Source: Ceratodon purpureus (lineage: Eukaryota; Streptophyta; Bryopsida; Pseudoditrichales; Ditrichaceae). Taken from it: a stretch of DNA of 64,000 nt. The DNA lies in assembly GCA_014871385.1 (NCBI GenBank), contig CM026423.1, forward strand, positions 14,096,858-14,160,857, given 5' to 3'. The notes under the pieces were generated by a model. That model saw only the letters and a program-made list of their open reading frames with translations. It ran no database searches and was not told the origin of the DNA. Position numbers and translations under genes: made by a program. Below are positions 35,251-48,328 of this stretch, one piece after another (position 1 is the stretch's first letter; each line of letters opens with the position of its first letter).

Positions 35251-35898
35251 GAAGGGGGAGAGCACAATAAAGTGGACCACAAAGTGACGCATGTGATCAT
35301 TTGGAAGTGATTATGAAGTGTGATGTTTTTCAAAGCTCAAATCTGATTTTGAGCATTTTGGTGTAGTTTTTGAGCATTTTAGTCACTTTCTAGTCATTGT
35401 TAGTCCTTTAAAGGACTAAAGATGCTAATATTGTTTTCTAAATTGACTAAAATGTTCAAAAACAATGTTCGGTGAAAAAAAACGCCCAAAATGTACAGCG
35501 GAAGTGACCCTCTTAAAAAATATCCTTGCGATACTTTTCGAATCCTAAACCAATTAATGAGTATATGAATTGACTATTTTAGAATGCCTCTTAAACATAC
35601 AGAGGGCACCGCAAAGTTAAAAGTGATTTCAAACAAAACCCTAAACCGTTATGTTCACTTTTCCAAATGACTGCATTCACTTTGCCCGACTTCGGCGTCT
35701 CTGTTTTCCATTGTAAACTCAATTTATTTTCCCGCAACTTTCGGAAGTTGAAGAAGATGAAGTCTACTTTCCGTAAACCAAACATAATTTTTCGTCGACA
35801 TAACGGAGATCTCCCTTTCTCTAGTGTTTACGGAAGGGGCTGAAATCGAGGAAAAGATAAGCACTTTTTTGGTCCACTTTATTGTGCTTCCCCCCGAA
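35251..35898. mobile_element. Non-autonomous TIR element, copy 1 of a family with a second copy at 62 kb
   Basis: The left end (from 35254) reads gggggagagcacaataaagt and continues ggaccac. The right end, reversed from 35895, reads ggggggaagcacaataaagt and continues ggacca. The TIRs are therefore about 26 bp with two mismatches. A GAA direct repeat flanks it (35251-35253, 35896-35898), possibly the target duplication. The 642-bp interior is non-coding, with the motif gagcattttggtgtagtttt and an 18-bp perfect palindrome at 35401-35418. The arrangement is shared with the copy at 62057. Confidence 0.8.
35401..35418. repeat. Perfect 18-bp palindrome within the TIR element
   Basis: tagtcctttaaaggacta is its own reverse complement. 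It is not present in the 62-kb copy at the same point. Confidence 0.85.
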
Positions 35899-38108
35899 GC
35901 AAGCAGCGTTTTTTTTGCTGGCGAATTTTCGCCATTACTGCACTGCATTTTGCATGTGGCTACCAATACACTTAAAAAAATGAACAAAAAAGTGGATGAA
36001 TTCGCCAAACTCTTTTTAAACAATTAATTAGATACGCCACTATCTGGATGAAAATACCTTAGAATAGATAAAATTTTGGATGATTATGTTCAAATGGATG
36101 ATTCTGTGCATGTTTTCCTTACTTGGCAACATTCTCAGGTGCCTGTCGCTCTACCTATGGAAAATCCTAAAAAAAACGCCGGAAGCAAGTACTTAAATTA
36201 GAGAATTTATACTAAAATAAAGTTTAAGTCAAAAAAGTTAAATAAAGACGAATCTAACATCATTTATAGAAAAGAACAAATCACATTATAATTTGTTCAG
36301 TACCTTGAATCAATATTTAAAAAACATAAACTACAAAAAGAAGACTAATGTCATCTAAGGAAGATTGATATTGTTTTAAGTAAAAAACCAAGAATGTCCA
36401 TTATAGATGGGTTTTATAAATATGTAATTTCTGGAAGTTGAGTTGCCACTAATGATCTAATAACTATCAATTAAAAGATTGTATTTTGTAAAATAAATCT
36501 AAATTTGAAAATATGACCAACACTTTTCAATAAGTGCCATTTACAAAAAATGCTTATGTCCTCCAAGAATACATTCACGAGCAATCAAATCAAGTCGTCA
36601 CTGACAATAATTCAAAAGTGGTTGTTATCAACTCAAAATTTAAAGCCACAAGGACGACACAACAACAATTGTAATGAATTAATGTTATAAATTTTGTACA
36701 CAATAATCAATGATATTTGAATGTTTGTTAAATCATGAATAAGCTAGTCTTGTGGCGGTCGTTCCATTCCCCTCTAAAAATCCATAACAAATTCAATTTT
36801 TATTTTAAAAAATTATGACTTTAGTTGTATTGTCCTTAAAACTCTATATATATTTTTTTAATTAAAAAAAAATCATTGGATATTTTACACAATACTTGCA
36901 AAAGGTTTTAATCCTTATTATCGTGGCCACTGGTCGGTTCACTTTAGTGACTTGGCAATATTTGCTAGATCTTCCAAGAGAAAACAATTAAAAACCAATT
37001 GTATGCAACTTTTGATTGTTCAATTAATGAAGAGAAATTCCACCAATATATAAAGGACATTGAATACAGTTTTAAGTCTTGCTAGAGTTTAGTCATACGA
37101 AAATTACGCATGCTTGAAGCCTATTTGCTGCATTTTTGAAATATATAAGTTTGTATGCTAGAATTGCTTTAAAAAAAGTCTTGTTTTGCACTAAGTATAT
37201 TTTCATAAAGTTTGAAAAATTACATACTAGTGAGTGATAAATGAAATTCCCTCGTGTTATTTTGATATCTTGACATTCTGTTCCTAATTCTCTGAATACA
37301 CAAAAAGGATAATATCATTTCTAACTGCTTGTTGGAAAGAGTTCCATGTCAATAATTGTTGTAAAAGAGTCCTATCACTTATGAACTACACAATATCTGA
37401 AGAATTGGATAACACGTCTGTAAAAGGTATTATGTTTAGTTTTGATGACCAAAGTTGCACAGCATTGTGGACATATTTTGCTGCACGATAGGCTTCTGTA
37501 CCAAAAAAATTCACCAGGGATTTCAAAATATGTACTATTACCTCTTGCCACAAAGATACTCGTAGGTGAAACGTTGCCACGAAGATTCTTGTAGATGACA
37601 AGGAATCCCCAAGACGTGGAGCATGTTAGCGGCAAGGAGCATCTTTCTTCCCACCCCCTCTACGGGAAGGCAATGCGAAGTGGGCCTTAAGAACTTTAAA
37701 AAGATGGTCACGGGTACATGGTACTTAAACTTTCGAATTGAACTAGCAATTGATTGATTGAGGTTCACATTTATAATCCATATCCTGCATCACGTTTTGT
37801 GGCACAAAACGGAACTAATAATTTTGTGCCCAGTTTCGAACCCTTAGTCCAGGTGTCCAGACCCCTGTCCTATGGTGTGCTGTGTTTATGCATGATTTTA
37901 AAATCAGCAGGCGATTATCGAAGGAGAGGTTATAACATTTTAATGTTCAGATATACAAGCTGCAGTACCGTCAAACTTTTGACAGAACACACAGTACAAG
38001 AAAGCAACTCAGGAGAGAAAATTAGAAAATCTTCCAGAGCTTGTGGAATTGGTTCTCAATTAAGAGCAAGCTTATGAATGCATCGCGAGAACAATCAAGA
38101 ACACCCCA
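35899..38108. other. AT-rich intergenic DNA, no gene
   Basis: No element boundary or coding signal was found. The last part (about 37.8-38.1 kb) may contain the 3' UTR of RPB4, transcribed leftward. Confidence 0.5.
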
Positions 38109-40195
38109 CTACTCAAATTTCTTGATAGTAGCTAAATCAGTAAGCATAGTTTCAATCTTCTCGTCGTCCATGCGACCTCTTTTCTGTAAGACACCACAGC
38201 CAAATTACAATTTGTAACTGTCATATCAAATCACTAGTATATTGGTGAAGACAAGTGACTGATAGAGAATTTTGATATGAACGATTTTGAATCCAAACTT
38301 CAGACTTGTAACATATGCAACTTCGAGAAAGAAGTGATAGGGTATAAGACTAGCGATCAGAAGAGTCCGCTAACCATATTTGAGAGGGAAAAATCGGTGT
38401 TCTTACCGTAATAGAGGGTACAAGAGCCTTTGCCTCCTCAACAGTCTCTGGGCACAAGTTGCCAATAACGCACACCTGAAACCACAGAAACTCACTATTC
38501 AAACTCACGAATATATTAAAAAATCAAACGCCACGCAAAAACCCAAGCATCATTAATATAAAGCATAGTCCGATTGAGCATGGTCTGACTACTGACGGAC
38601 AATGGCGAGGTATCTTGGAATGCTACTAGATGTGGCCGCACGGACTGTTTATCTTCTCAAACTGGCCATTATTAGCAATGCTCGTGACCACCATTATGAC
38701 TTAGTGCTATCAATTTTCATCTAGAAAGATTGACACATATTTCTCCATTCTAGATAACAACTAAGGATAGGATCTTTGTAGCGAGGTGCAGGTTATACCT
38801 CAAACTCATGCAGTTGATTCCTCGTCAAAACTCTGAAGAACTGAGTCAAGAACTCTCAACGAGAAAAGTCGTTAACAGGACCAGAAGATTACAGACGGCA
38901 TAACAGCCGAACATTATCATAAATAGCAGCTGCTTTCCTGTAAACTCGGCACAATTGAAAAGCGATGCTTAAAAGGAAGAAAAACTTGATCACTGCATTT
39001 CATGTACTAAAACAGAGCATTTCCGCAACCGAGAATGACAAAATCGAACTGTTTGTAACCAAGAGTGGATACTCTCGCACTTGCTTCACGGCATCAGGAT
39101 TCTGATAGCGACTGAAGCGTCGGACATATTGCAAAGACTTCTCGAAAACCCTGCAAAAGAAAACGTGACGAATCAATAGCTGATCCTTACAGCAACTTCG
39201 TTCATTGGTTCAATCACAGCGAATAAGGAGCGTACTGTGATATCTGAGCAGAAGGATCATCTGCTAGTTGCTGCAGTTGCTCGTATTTTCTCTGCAGTAC
39301 AAGTGACACCTCCGCGTTCATCAAGCACTTCGCCTTCACAAAATCTGCACGATCGCGATAACAATAAACGTTAAATGATCAAACCTAATAGCGTGAAACT
39401 GAGAACTCCACAAGCATGTAACAGGTGGATCCATATTCACCCCCTCAACGTTGAAATTCTTTTGACCAATTCTGAGAACACAATGCGACTAGATAATGGC
39501 ATTACGCAAAAGACAGCAAACAAGCCAACCTGAAACTAAATCATAGTGCCACATTGAAGATCAGGAACAAGAAAGCACAACCATGAATCCTCACAAACAA
39601 AAGACCAAGCAGAACAAGAAACTAACGAACTCAAGAAAAACGATTCTAGCATCCCCTTCCCACATTGAACATCAGAAACAGTCAAGAGCAACTACTCAAG
39701 CTCACTGATCGCAATCCAAGCAGAAAGAGAAGCCCGAGAAACTTCAAAGAAACGATTCTCGCATTCAGCTAACCACATTGAACACCAGCAACAGAAACAC
39801 ACGACTCCGAACTCTCACAATTCTTTTTTAAAAAAAACAAGCAGAACTTCAAAACCTCCAGAACTTCAAAAGAATACAATTCTAACATCGCCATTCCACA
39901 TGAAACATCAGAAACAGCAATACCGCAACTAGCAAAATCTCACCGATTAAATAAAATCCAGCATAATAAGATCAAGCACTTGAAAGAAGCGCAACTAGCA
40001 TCATCACCATCACATCCCGAAGGAAATTACAGAAGCTCCATCTCACAACCCTAGCATCCGAAAGGGGACGAAAACAGAGAGAGAAATGTAGAGAAGAGAA
40101 GCAAGCGAGACGCCATACATACCTTCGCCGAGCTTGAGCTCGCTGGCGTCCTCCTCCTCCAGCGGCGCTCCTCCACTGGCTCTGGCTGCTGCCAT
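38109..40195 (-). CDS. RPB4: RNA polymerase II subunit RPB4 (NRPB4-like)
   Basis: Six exons give 145 aa: 40195-40123, 39344-39236, 39150-39073, 38832-38799, 38475-38407 and 38183-38109. Introns are GT-AG and all phases close. Key conserved segments: DFVKAKCLMNAEVSLVLQRKYEQ, FSRYQNPDAVKQVREVL, LHEFEVCVIGNLCPETVEEA and the C-terminal KKFE before the stop. RPB4 pairs with RPB7 to form the stalk of Pol II, which binds emerging RNA and couples transcription to processing. Plants also have an RPB4 paralogue shared by Pol IV and V; the short acidic N-terminus (LEEEDASELKLGE) and compact length favour the Pol II form, but the distinction is inferred. The 34-nt fourth exon is a microexon. Neighbours are unrelated. 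Confidence 0.93.
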
Positions 40196-41390
40196 GGCAA
40201 GGAACAAGGAACCGAAACCCTAGAAGATTGGTGTGGAAGAGGCTCTTGTAACCAGAGACAGTCCTTTGGTGTGTAAGTGCTGTTTCCGGCGACTCGGTGG
40301 TTTGGGAGAAGGAGTTGTGAGTTTGGATCATGAGTTGAAGTCACTGCGGTTACGTCGTTGGGGGTTTGATTACGTTATTGACCAAGCGAGTCGCCTGCAC
40401 TGCCCAAGGGAAGGGAAGGGAACGGAAGGGAAGGGGAGCACCTGAATGAGGGCTACACTCCAATTTCTTAAACCTCCTCATTATTTCTCATTTGGTTGTT
40501 ATTTTTATTTTAATTCTTTATTCTCTAATTTAATTTTAATTTTATATTTTGTATTTCATATTTTATGTTTTATGTTTTATATTTTATATTTTATATTTTA
40601 TTTCATTTCATTTCATTTCATATTATTTTTTATTTTATTTATTGTTTATTTTTATTTTTATTTTTTTCGTTTTAGAGTCGAATGGTGAAAATTCCACTGC
40701 AAAGTGAGCAAAATGCAACACCGCCGCCAAACAAAGCGAGGCACACCTCATCGGCACTTATTTTTTTCATTTTTTTTTCCCAATTTTATTCTATTGTTGT
40801 TATCCATTATTTTGGAACACAAACAAACAACTACACTTTGTAGTCCCTTACGAGAATACAATAAGGGAAATGCCAAGCAAGTAAATGTTGTCATTTGGTT
40901 TTTGGAGGAGTGATTTTTCTTTTTATTTTCAGGTTAATTCTGATAGGACTAAAGACCATTTGAAAACCACTTTTTTATTATTATTATATTGCTTTTAAAA
41001 AGAAAATTATTTATATTTTGAGTAGTTATGAGTAGAGTAAAAAGGTTAGTAGTTAATTTGTGCAAAAGTATCACTATGATTTCATTTTTTCTTATTTTTC
41101 ATTGTTGATTGATCGCTTCATGCACTAAGAAATATTCCATGTTACTTGGTGTACTACAAGACATAGAAATCATAATGGCATAAAGTTGAAATGAAGTTCG
41201 ATATTCAAACTTAAATACTTGTACACAAAAAAAGTGATTAACCTCTAATGACAAAATCAACCCAATCAGGGTCGATTTTGGTCCGATCAGGCTCGCAAAT
41301 ACTAAATTTAGATCATATGAAGTTGCCACTTTTGGTAGACTGAAGAGTTTTTCCATACCTTTCTGAAAAGTCATCTCATACTTTATAATT
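40196..41390. other. RPB4 upstream region and AT-rich flank
   Basis: The first 250 bp are GC-mixed promoter or leader, with an aagggaa run at about 40407-40440. From 40500 to 40680 there are simple repeats (ttttata and tttca units). No gene is supported. Confidence 0.5.
40540..40675. repeat. Low-complexity (TTTTATA)n / (TTTCA)n / (TTTTA)n tract
   Basis: Short T-rich units repeat in blocks (gttttatgttttatattttat, then atttcatttcatttcat, then attttttattttattt). Confidence 0.8.
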
Positions 41391-41420
41391 CCTCATACTT
41401 TAGGTGATAGGAGATATTCT

Positions 41421-42150
41421 CAGTCAAAGTTAGAAAATACTATTTGAAACCTACCCAAAATTGCCCAAACTGCGGTATATGCTCATTTATTCTCAAAAAA
41501 CTGCCCAAAATCAATTAAATTGTAGAAACTTCAAAGATTCACGAGAAATTGAGATTTTAACTTTTTTCAAGTTTTTTATTTTTATTTTTTTTTCCAAGTA
41601 CATAAGGTTTTAAGGCATGATCTCACCATTTGGATATTCAATCCAATTATTCTTCACATGCCTTTTTTATTGTCGAAGATTGGCCTTTGTAGTTGATTTT
41701 CAGCATACCTCCATGTGAATAATCAAGCATTTCTTTAGGTTTTATAGGTCGCATGAGGATAAAAATTGCAAAGGCATGTTTCTAACACACCTAAAAACAA
41801 GAATTTGAAGAGCCTCATATCAAATTTTTTACCGAAAATGGTTTTTTGGCCCTCCAAAAACTAGTTACCCTTTTTCCATCAAGCGAAAAAAACTTTTTTT
41901 TCCATCTTCAAACATTATGGTCTCACAATTGGTAAGGAATTTGAATTTAGGATTTGACATACATATGCACATACAAGTTAGGTACAATATCTTACGGTTG
42001 CATACTCAAAAATACATCAAAAATTTAAAAATTTCACCTTGCATTTAAAGATGGCAGTTTTGAGGGTTTTTTGCAATTTTTGAGGGCATTTGGCTTTATG
42101 GGTTAAAAATGCACCCTAATGGAGGCTATAGTCAATAATCATCGACGTAT
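41421..42150 (-). repeat. Dispersed repeat, copy A (inverted relative to copy B at 63 kb)
   Basis: Reverse-complemented, this segment aligns along its length with 62940-63560. Anchors are accgtaagatattgtaccta here against accgtaagatcttgtagcta there, and aattggattgaatatccaaa against aattggattaaaaatccgaa. Both copies have the gggcag...tttttgg motif. They are diverged, with indels, and neither encodes a protein. The family is unassigned. Confidence 0.7.
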
Positions 42151-42255
42151 TTTGATAACTTATACTATGATAGAGTCTTATTTCAAACATCACAATACCA
42201 TAACTTATATCATAACAAAATATTTTCAACACCATTGGACTGTGAATAATTGTAA

Positions 42256-43158
42256 ACCGTAGGATAGGGGCCGGTTCGACACTTCTTTGTCAAATAATTA
42301 ATTAAAGTGAAAAAACTACATTCGACACCTAAAAATGATTTTTCTCATCATTTCGACAATTTTCTCCTTAAACTTGTAATTTCCATCATGTTGACAAGAC
42401 CAAGTCTCTTCATAAAGTTAGCATGTGAGACTTAAGTGAGGAGATCTTAGAATGCTCTGTACTTTATACAAGTGGAGTGGAGTTGTATCCAACAATCCAT
42501 GTGGGATATGTGAACTTTGAGGTGATGCACCTAGTTAGTCTTTATTTTTATAACATGCATAGCTTTTGCATAAAGTCTTCAAATGACATAAAATTTGTTG
42601 GAGGTGGAAGATTACTTGATTCCTAAAATTTTCTTAGACCAAAAAAATTCCAAAAAATTGATCCTCTAAGCACAAATGAGCTTTGAAAAACTGTTAGAAA
42701 CGCAGTTTGACACATAGACCTTTACAATGTTTTTTTGTCTATATCTTTTGCATAAAAACTTATTTTAACACAAAATTTGTTGGAAGTGGGAGAAGGCTTG
42801 ATTCCTCAATTTTTTTTAGTTTGACACAATTCCATTAAACTTCATCTTCTATGCTTAATCGGACTCCAAAAATCTGTATACAACACATTTGAAAAACCTC
42901 ACCTAGAGTCTTGCTACGTCTTAACCCATACTCTTTGTGGACTAATGTAAGTGGGTTTGATTACAAAAGGAGCACCTTCTCCCTGCTTTACCTCTTACAC
43001 AACTTCCATTTAGGGTTGAACCTAATGATTTTAATTTATTTCGTCAAATGCTTATTGTATTTTAGATTGATTCTGGCAATACTAAGCAATAATTTCAAAT
43101 AATTTTTGACTTAAAATTTTTGAATTATTTAGTGTTGAACCGGCCCCTAACCTACGGT
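42256..43158. mobile_element. Non-coding TIR element of about 0.9 kb
   Basis: The left end reads accgtaggataggggccggt followed by tcgacac. The right end, reversed, reads accgtaggttaggggccggt followed by tcaacac. The two differ at two positions out of 27. A TAA on each side (42253-42255 and 43158-43160) may be a target duplication, but the register is off by one base. The interior has no transposase. It lies just beyond dispersed-repeat copy A. Confidence 0.7.
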
Positions 43159-44720
43159 AACCTATCATCATAATTTTTGTCTACTTCTATTAATACAAGT
43201 TCCCTTTGCAAGCTTCAGATCCAGTTTCATATTTTCAGAAAAAATAAAACGAACCCATTCATATTACAGTTATTTTTCCCAACGAATTATAGTATACTCT
43301 GTTATTCTATTAGATAATGTAAAATAAATTTAGATGATTCATGTCCCAGTTATGGGGCAGGTACACAAAATTTCAAGCTGTCCAAATGTTATAGGCCAAC
43401 CAAGGGCAGGGTATCTCCATTTTCAACGTTTTCAATTCAACACCGTAAGCAATTTTGTCTCGTTCTAATGATTGACCAAGGAAAAAGCATTCCCTGCGAA
43501 GCATGTTCACAGCTCATAGACAAGTGTAAGCAATGTAAAAATCTTCACTTACTCTACCCTCACAAGGACATGACACTGTTCTACACATTCTGGTTTCACT
43601 CACTGATTCTAGTTCAAGCAAGTAAATCAAAATATCTGTGACAAACTGACAGAGATAGTCATGATGTACAGCCAAGGAAGAAGAAGCAAGGCCACACAAA
43701 CACAGTCGTAGGATATCACAAATGCATGCAGAAGTTACAGAGGTAGGAGAAGTTAATAAAATCCAAACAGAAGAAGTGCAAGAATAAATATATGTATATA
43801 TAAGATAAGAATGTAAGAATATATATACGATAAGAATAAGGGTGTCAATTCACACTTCTTTTCCTCAGCCTAAAACCTTAAAGCTTGACAATAAGAATTG
43901 CCATCTTTCAAATAATCCTTGAAAATGAATACAGCATCAATTATGCTGCCATAGGGTGGCGGGAAGATACATTACCCACAGAGCTGATAAGGAATGAGTG
44001 TCAAAAGTATAGGTGGACATCCAAAAATTGGGGGGGAGGGATTAGGGGGTTGGATACTAAGGATAAATTTAAGGGCTATTACTGTGCAGGTGGCTGTCAC
44101 GTTCTAGCAACACTATCATTCAAGTGAATTATCTGTAGGGTGCTCTTCGCCTTCTTTTATGTACTGCAATGCCGACTATTTTTTTCTAAATAGATGAAAT
44201 AACATCTACTTGATAACATAACTTGCTGTTTCTTCTGCTTCACCCAAAAGTCTAAACCTATTCCAGTAATGTTGAATTACATCTGTAGGGCTGTCGACAT
44301 GATACCCAGCCAATGGGTCCTGTCTTACTCGGCACATCATACAAGAAGGTGGGTCACTGTAACTAGTAGAAGTGTATTTGGCAGCCCCACCACGCACCTG
44401 CTTCTACCCCCCTTCTGGAGCAGCTGCAGATGCGTAACTAGGTCTGCCGGGGCAAATACTTTGCCCGGTTGTGTTTAAATATTTGAACATATAAATATAT
44501 GCTTGCCTGCCTCTTCAGAACCTTCGATCCGCACTGTTGTTTCTAATTGTTTTCATCACCACTGCTGCATTCACTTCTGGCTGTACTATCAACACTTTCG
44601 TCATGGTCATCTCGCATGACCTGCAAAACACCCCGTCATTGGAACCAGTGCCACATTGGAACCATATCCAGTCACGCACAATCCAAACAGGCCAAACATA
44701 CTGACACAGAATACTCACCT
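43159..44720. other. Intergenic DNA downstream of the CCCH gene
   Basis: It contains a short (ata)n-rich stretch at about 43790-43835 and probably the CCCH 3' UTR near 44.5-44.7 kb. No coding region is supported. Confidence 0.5.
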
Positions 44721-47700
44721 TTAAAAGGCACTGGACGCAAAAAGAGTGGCTGCATTCCAACTGAACAGTGTCTCCTGTGTGTTCTGCAATGCAATAGCTA
44801 TAATATTAGTATACATGTGTAGTGCGACCAACTCAAATCGAAAACAATAAACCCTTGCACACAAAAAGTTGCAAAACAATGATTCAATGTGGCTCACCGG
44901 CGAGCCTTGCAAACTCAAATTATTTAACTTCTCTGGCAGCGAGAACTTTTGCTTGCTCATTCCCAAAGGGCTCGTGAATGGGCTATCTGGTAGATTGTGA
45001 CCGTTGCGAGCATCTGATAGGTTTCCACTGCTGCAAAACCACAGCAAGAGAAAAGCTTCAGCACAGAGCGACTTCGTATAATAAATTACGCGACAACTCA
45101 GAGAACTGATTTCCATACATGTGTTCAGAACAACGGCAAAACATATCACTGTCGACATCAAACCTAATCAGACTGTGCAGGAACGGAAACGAAGAAACCC
45201 AGAGTTGGAGAAGAGACGAAGCATCCACAGGTCCCAGCACAAACCTTTTCTGCTTGTTACCGTAGAAATTCTGTTCAGGAACGGGTTCGATCTCATCACT
45301 CTGTTCAACACCATCCAGAACGTCGAGTAGATAACCAAAGGAGTTGCTGGGATGAAACTGAGATAGACCTGCTGATCAATTAATAAGAAGGTAAAAACGA
45401 ATTAGGTTATTACGAGAATACAAGAACTATTTGCTTAATTTCCTTTCAGAAGCTTTGATCTACGAGTAAAACACTGTTACCTTCATCAGGCAACCCCAAA
45501 TCATCATTAGAAAACGCAGTGTTTGCAAGAGCTCGATTTTGTGCAGCCACAACAGCCATTGTGGCATCGGCCTCTACACGGCGGCGTTGTGCATCCACGA
45601 GATGAAGCTCGGCTAAGCGCCGTCGCTCCTGTTCCAGAGCCTCTTCCTCTTCCAATCGGCGGGTGAAAGCCTCTTCCTCTTCATAGAATTTAGTAACTGC
45701 AGAAAGCGAAATCAATTACTTTAAACTTCAAATAGACTTTCCAGAACCACTTCGTCAACTTTGTATCTAATTTTCCCAGTAGGTTGGAAGCGTTTTTAGA
45801 CATTATCTGCTAGATAATCACATGTGTCAGCGTACGAAAGTCTGAGCCAACATTGAATCACAAGAGTGCAGGCTACCAATTGAACCCTAGCTATGGTACG
45901 GAAATGACAGCTCACCTGCGTGGTAATCAAAATCCTTGCCATCAATATTACGGTTCTGTACAAATCGGGCATGATCTGCCCTCTCAGAATATTTTCTGCT
46001 ACAAGACGAGTACAAAGTCAATGTGATAAGTTAAGCTGAAAAGAAAGATGTTCTGAGGTAATCGGATTACTCTTCGTCCATCAAACCAAGTTCAACCGTT
46101 CAGCTCCTCCTTCACTGATCATGGCATTCAGTGCATAACAAGGATGGATCTGCATTACCTGTCACCATGTTTGCCTTTCTCTCTGTAGGGCTTGACAAGC
46201 ACACGGGCCCCACAAATGTAATGTGGGTTCCCTTCTGACAAAATTGCCTTAACAGTTTCTGAATATACAAAAGTCACAAAACCAAACATCCGCTTCTGTT
46301 GATAGGGGATCCGAACATCTTGGACTGGACCGTAAGCCCTGCACGCATGCATACATACATACGGCACTTGTGAGAATAGTCGCAGTCAAGCGTGAAACTT
46401 CTAATATTTCTGCAAAAGGAAACAAGATGTACAGGCAAGGGCCAATGACCTGAAATGTGATGTCACATCCTCCTCGGTAAAGGTAGATTCGGCAGGAAAC
46501 GTGAGGTAGATCTGACGAGACGATGGGTTGATGCCACTCAAATCCTCTCCACGATGGTCGGAGCGGTATGCAGTGAAGCGATGAGCATCCTCCGCAAGCA
46601 CAACTGCATGTTGACCATGAGGCCTGTTCAAACACCCAGCAGTGTGCTTGTGTCTGAGTAAACCACTGCCCACACCCACTGTAAGAAGGGTACCCTCTCT
46701 GCTGTCTCGTGCCCTTCCTTCCCACCTCTCGGATCTAGATAGAGATTTTCTGAACGCAGGTCACCCCCAAGACCCATACAATCTCGGCAGGACATTTGTC
46801 CACTCACCGCTTTACTACCAATAAGGCCTGAATAGCCGACTCTTGCACTCATACGCTTGCTAAGTTGCGTGTGGATTGACTCTCACGTGTGCAGACAGAG
46901 AACTACTAGTCGTAGCCTATGTAAGCATTTGACAAGATAATTAACATACTGCTAATCCTGCAGTCCACCAAGCCCACAGGAGAATGCTACAGTATCAATC
47001 TGTCAACATGTTTTCTACAAGGAGCATGCACTTAAGCGACAAGGCAATCAAATGACCAGAGCTCAGCATTCGGGACATACACACAATAAATGGCATTGTT
47101 TGCCTACCTCAAGACAGTATGCACCTGCACACCACCTGTGCAGTTCATCCAACAGAACCAAGACATCCTAGCATCCTACCAAAAAAGGCATCGTAGTACT
47201 TGCAGAACTCAAGAGAGATCAGAGGGAGAAAACCAGAGAGAAGAGGGGCAGACGAACGAAGCCAAACGCGAAGGCATCTAAAAGGAGGCATTTGACTGCA
47301 CACCTGCAGTTTCCACACAGTCAACATACCCACAGGTGCCAAAGATTTGGACAAGCATAAAGCACGTACCTATCAATGAGAGTGACGGTATTCTTCAACC
47401 GGGCCAGCAGCTTGGTGAGGCTGTAACCTGCTTTGCCATGGCGCTGGCTCTCGGTAAGATAGCCCTCAGCTTGCAGCGTTTTGCCAAACCTTTCATAGTA
47501 CAACTGAGGGAGTGAGGCTATGGAGACAGGCGCGCGCCGCCCGCGAAGCAGCTCCTGAAGCTCGATTTCTAGCCTCTCTAGGGATCCTGGGGCCATCCCG
47601 TCGTCCACCCTGAGCTCACGATGACCATTGCTGGAGGCGGGAGAGCCAGAGCTCTCTCTCATGGGCCCGTGGAGGAAGCGACAGCTGCTGCCGTGTTTGC

Positions 47701-48328
47701 AGTAGCCTCGAGCAAAATAGAGGCAAGGTTTCCACGCGAGTGTGGGTCCGAGATCAGGAGGCGACGAACTGTCTACGATAGGAGAGGCGCGGCTACTGCT
47801 AGATCGGGAATGCAGGAGCTCCTTGCTACTGTTCAAAAAAGCATACGTCTCAGGATAGTAGTAGTCGGAGTGCACACGCAGGGAGTTCTGCTGGTCGACT
47901 GCATCTGAAAGAAGCGACAGATGGTCGTGCAGTGGCAGCTGGTCTTGCAAAAACAGCTGCTGCTGATGCTGCTGCTGCTGTTGCTGCTGCACCTGCTGCT
48001 GCTGAAGCGCGGCCAGCTTCACCTGGTCGTGCAGACTCGGCGACGACAACACATTGGAGAAGCTGCTCCCGAACTCGTGATCTGGAATGTACAGCGGCGC
48101 AGGCCGCTGCTGCAGCATCGACGCGCCCCGCGCGTCCTCCAGTCCCAGCTCCTTCTTCGCCTTCTTCACTACACTCTGCATCAGCACATTCGAGCCGAGC
48201 GCCAGCCTCATCATCTCCCGCTCCCCGTGCTCTTGCAGCAGCAGATGCAACATAATCTTACTCCCCGTCTCCGGCTCCAACGCCTGCACCCTCCCGTACA
48301 CAATCCGCGTCGCCTCATACGAATCCAT
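44721..48328 (-). CDS. CCCH zinc-finger protein with OST-HTH (LOTUS) and RRM domains
   Basis: Eight exons give 642 aa: 48328-47370, 46623-46450, 46338-46159, 45995-45916, 45696-45481, 45368-45245, 45030-44898 and 44783-44721. All frames join. The N-terminus ([20 protein letters not shown]...) is the conserved helical region of plant C3H22/46/53-type proteins. A Gln-rich run follows (109-124). The CCCH finger is C202-X7-C210-X5-C216-X3-H220. An OST-HTH/LOTUS domain spans about 252-332 ([10 protein letters not shown]...YYERFGKTL), and an RRM about 356-431 with RNP-like RQIYLTF and [10 protein letters not shown] Glu/Arg-rich coiled coil lies about 468-510. LOTUS plus RRM plus CCCH indicates an RNA-binding, probably cytoplasmic regulator of mRNA. 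The short last exon ends FASSAF. The exact orthologue and the last two exons are less certain than the rest. Confidence 0.9.
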
